A DNA stretch of 64,000 nucleotides. Origin: Paenibacillus tundrae (GTDB lineage Bacteria; Bacillota; Bacilli; Paenibacillales; Paenibacillaceae). Each line of letters begins with the position of its first letter. Within the stretch, counting starts at the first letter, position 1. Below, one piece after another: positions 63,228 through 64,000 of this stretch. The notes beneath the pieces are model-generated. The model saw nothing but the letters and a program-made list of their open reading frames with translations, was not told the DNA's origin and made no database searches. Made by a program: the position numbers and the translations under genes. The stretch is from positions 1,488,001 through 1,552,000 of the forward strand of contig NZ_CP145605.1 of the NCBI RefSeq assembly GCF_036884255.1, written 5' to 3'.

Positions 63228-63366
63228 CTATTGTTTTATTCCTTCATTGAAGGTGTTAGGTTTGAATTTGTGCGACTTAGTGTTGCTAGATTTAGGGTAC
63301 AGCCTAGTTGAACATAGTCTAAGATGGGTAAATTACTCTGACAATCAACTTGAGGAGGCCTCCATT

Positions 63367-63795
63367 ATGACAGCTAATGACATCGATCAGCATCAAGGAC
63401 ACCCTATTGTGCTCGTGGACGGCGTATGCCATTTCTGCCAGGGCATTACCAAATGGATTATTAAGCGTGATCCAGAAGGCAAATATCATTTTGCATCACT
63501 GCAGTCCGATATTGCAAAGGAATTACTGCGGAAGGGTAATCTTTCGCCAGATCAGATGGATACATTTGTACTTATTGAAGACGGCGTTTATTATACGCGC
63601 TCTACAGCAGCGCTTCGTTTAGCCAAAGGTCTCAAGTTCCCATACCCCTTGTTATACGGGTTAATCATTGTTCCCAAATTCATACGTAATGCTGTATATA
63701 ATCTGGTTGCTCGCAATCGTTATAAGTGGTTTGGTAAGGATGAGGCTTGTATGTTGCCGACACCAGAGATCAAAGAACGTTTTTTAGAAATGTAG
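63367..63795 (+). CDS. DCC-family thiol-disulfide oxidoreductase-like protein
   Basis: 142 residues. 'VLVDGVCHFCQG' contains the CxxC (Cys21, Cys24) of the DCC (DUF393, YuxK) family, followed by 'FASLQSDIAKELL' and 'STAALRLAKGL'. The fold is thioredoxin-like and the redox partner unknown. GAGGAGG stands before the ATG at 63367; a longer frame from 63247 is rejected. Repeat element A begins at the last base of the stop codon. Confidence 0.87.
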   Translation: MTANDIDQHQGHPIVLVDGVCHFCQGITKWIIKRDPEGKYHFASLQSDIAKELLRKGNLSPDQMDTFVLIEDGVYYTRSTAALRLAKGLKFPYPLLYGLIIVPKFIRNAVYNLVARNRYKWFGKDEACMLPTPEIKERFLEM

Positions 63796-63998
63796 TTTAA
63801 AAAATTGCTTTTGATTACGAATGATGCCTCTGGGCTTCATCAGCATCCAATATGGAATTCAGCCGAAATAAGCGGGGTGCTTACGAAGCTTGTTTCCTTC
63901 GGAAACATGTAGTTGCTCACGTAGCTCTATCTACGCTCCGCTACTCCATTTCTAGTTTCACCCCATCTTCTCGGTACTGAAAACCAATTTTTTTAAAC
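63795..63998. mobile_element. 204-bp MITE-like repeat element A, copy 2
   Basis: Aligns throughout with 43720-43925 (CAGCCGAAATAAG, GCTTACGAAGCTTGTTTCC, TTCGGAAACA, AGTTGCTCACGTAG, CTACGCTCCGCTACTCC). Ends are GTTTAAAAAA (63795-63804) and TTTTTTTAAAC (63988-63998), again inverted, although the terminal bases differ from those of copy 1. Confidence 0.78.
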
Positions 63999-64000
63999 GG

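Overview
The window is about 47% GC by eye and carries strong AGGAGG-type ribosome binding sites, UUG and GUG starts, S-layer (SLH) anchoring and sporulation genes (cmpA, ydcC-like). The gene order ydcC-alr-ndoAI-ndoA ... tex-cmpA-ydcK is also found in Bacillus subtilis. Together these point to a spore-forming Firmicute, most likely Paenibacillus. This is inferred from gene content and layout, not from a database search. No phage, plasmid, CRISPR array or transposase gene is visible, so this reads as chromosomal backbone with several transport and regulatory islands.

Layout. 1-4.5 kb: tail of a KimA-like permease, then a sugar ABC transporter (two permeases and a lipoprotein, no ATPase). 4.9-10.1 kb: a giant secreted nuclease / 5'-nucleotidase with SLH anchors. 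10.3-11.3 kb: a Fur-controlled siderophore-binding lipoprotein. 11.5-16.4 kb: a glycine-betaine uptake operon (ATPase plus permease fused to two binding domains) with a divergent GbsR-like regulator. 16.5-18.1 kb: a Fur-boxed AraC/siderophore-sensing regulator. 18.2-23.5 kb: a secreted beta-propeller-like protein, a Gfo/Idh/MocA oxidoreductase, an RpiR regulator and a NatAB-like exporter. 24.0-26.9 kb: an HSP90-family ATPase translationally coupled to a helical-repeat (TPR-like) protein. 27.0-33.4 kb: a MITE-like element, an Xre/DUF3169-type pair with a phased operator array, an MFS exporter with a divergent SgrR-like regulator, and a serine hydrolase.

33.7-44.4 kb: ydcC, alr, ndoAI-ndoA toxin-antitoxin, an alpha-galactosidase standing where B. 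subtilis carries the rsb-sigB operon, tex, cmpA, a hypothetical gene and ydcK. 44.5-49.5 kb: tRNA genes (Asn, Ser, then Glu, Lys, Leu), an ArsR/flavin-reductase divergent pair, a DeoR-HAD operon and an Xre regulator. 49.6-54.4 kb: urease operon ureABCFGD without ureE, preceded by a perfect GlnR/TnrA-type box. 54.7-56.7 kb: a PAS protein, a small HTH protein and a second ureF, the latter also with GlnR/TnrA-like boxes. 57-64 kb: a second tRNA-Leu, a GNAT remnant, glutathione peroxidase, a c-di-AMP (ydaO-type) riboswitch in front of a small RCK-like protein, a HAD phosphatase, mntH, ohr, two small Cys-rich proteins and a DCC-family protein.

Themes are osmotic and ion homeostasis (KimA-like, OpuA/GbsR, c-di-AMP riboswitch), iron and manganese supply (two Fur boxes, MntH), nitrogen-controlled urease, and peroxide defence. 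Non-coding repeats are the least explained content: a ~205-bp element with long terminal inverted repeats present twice plus relics, a 163-bp MITE-like element, and a diverged structured repeat present twice.
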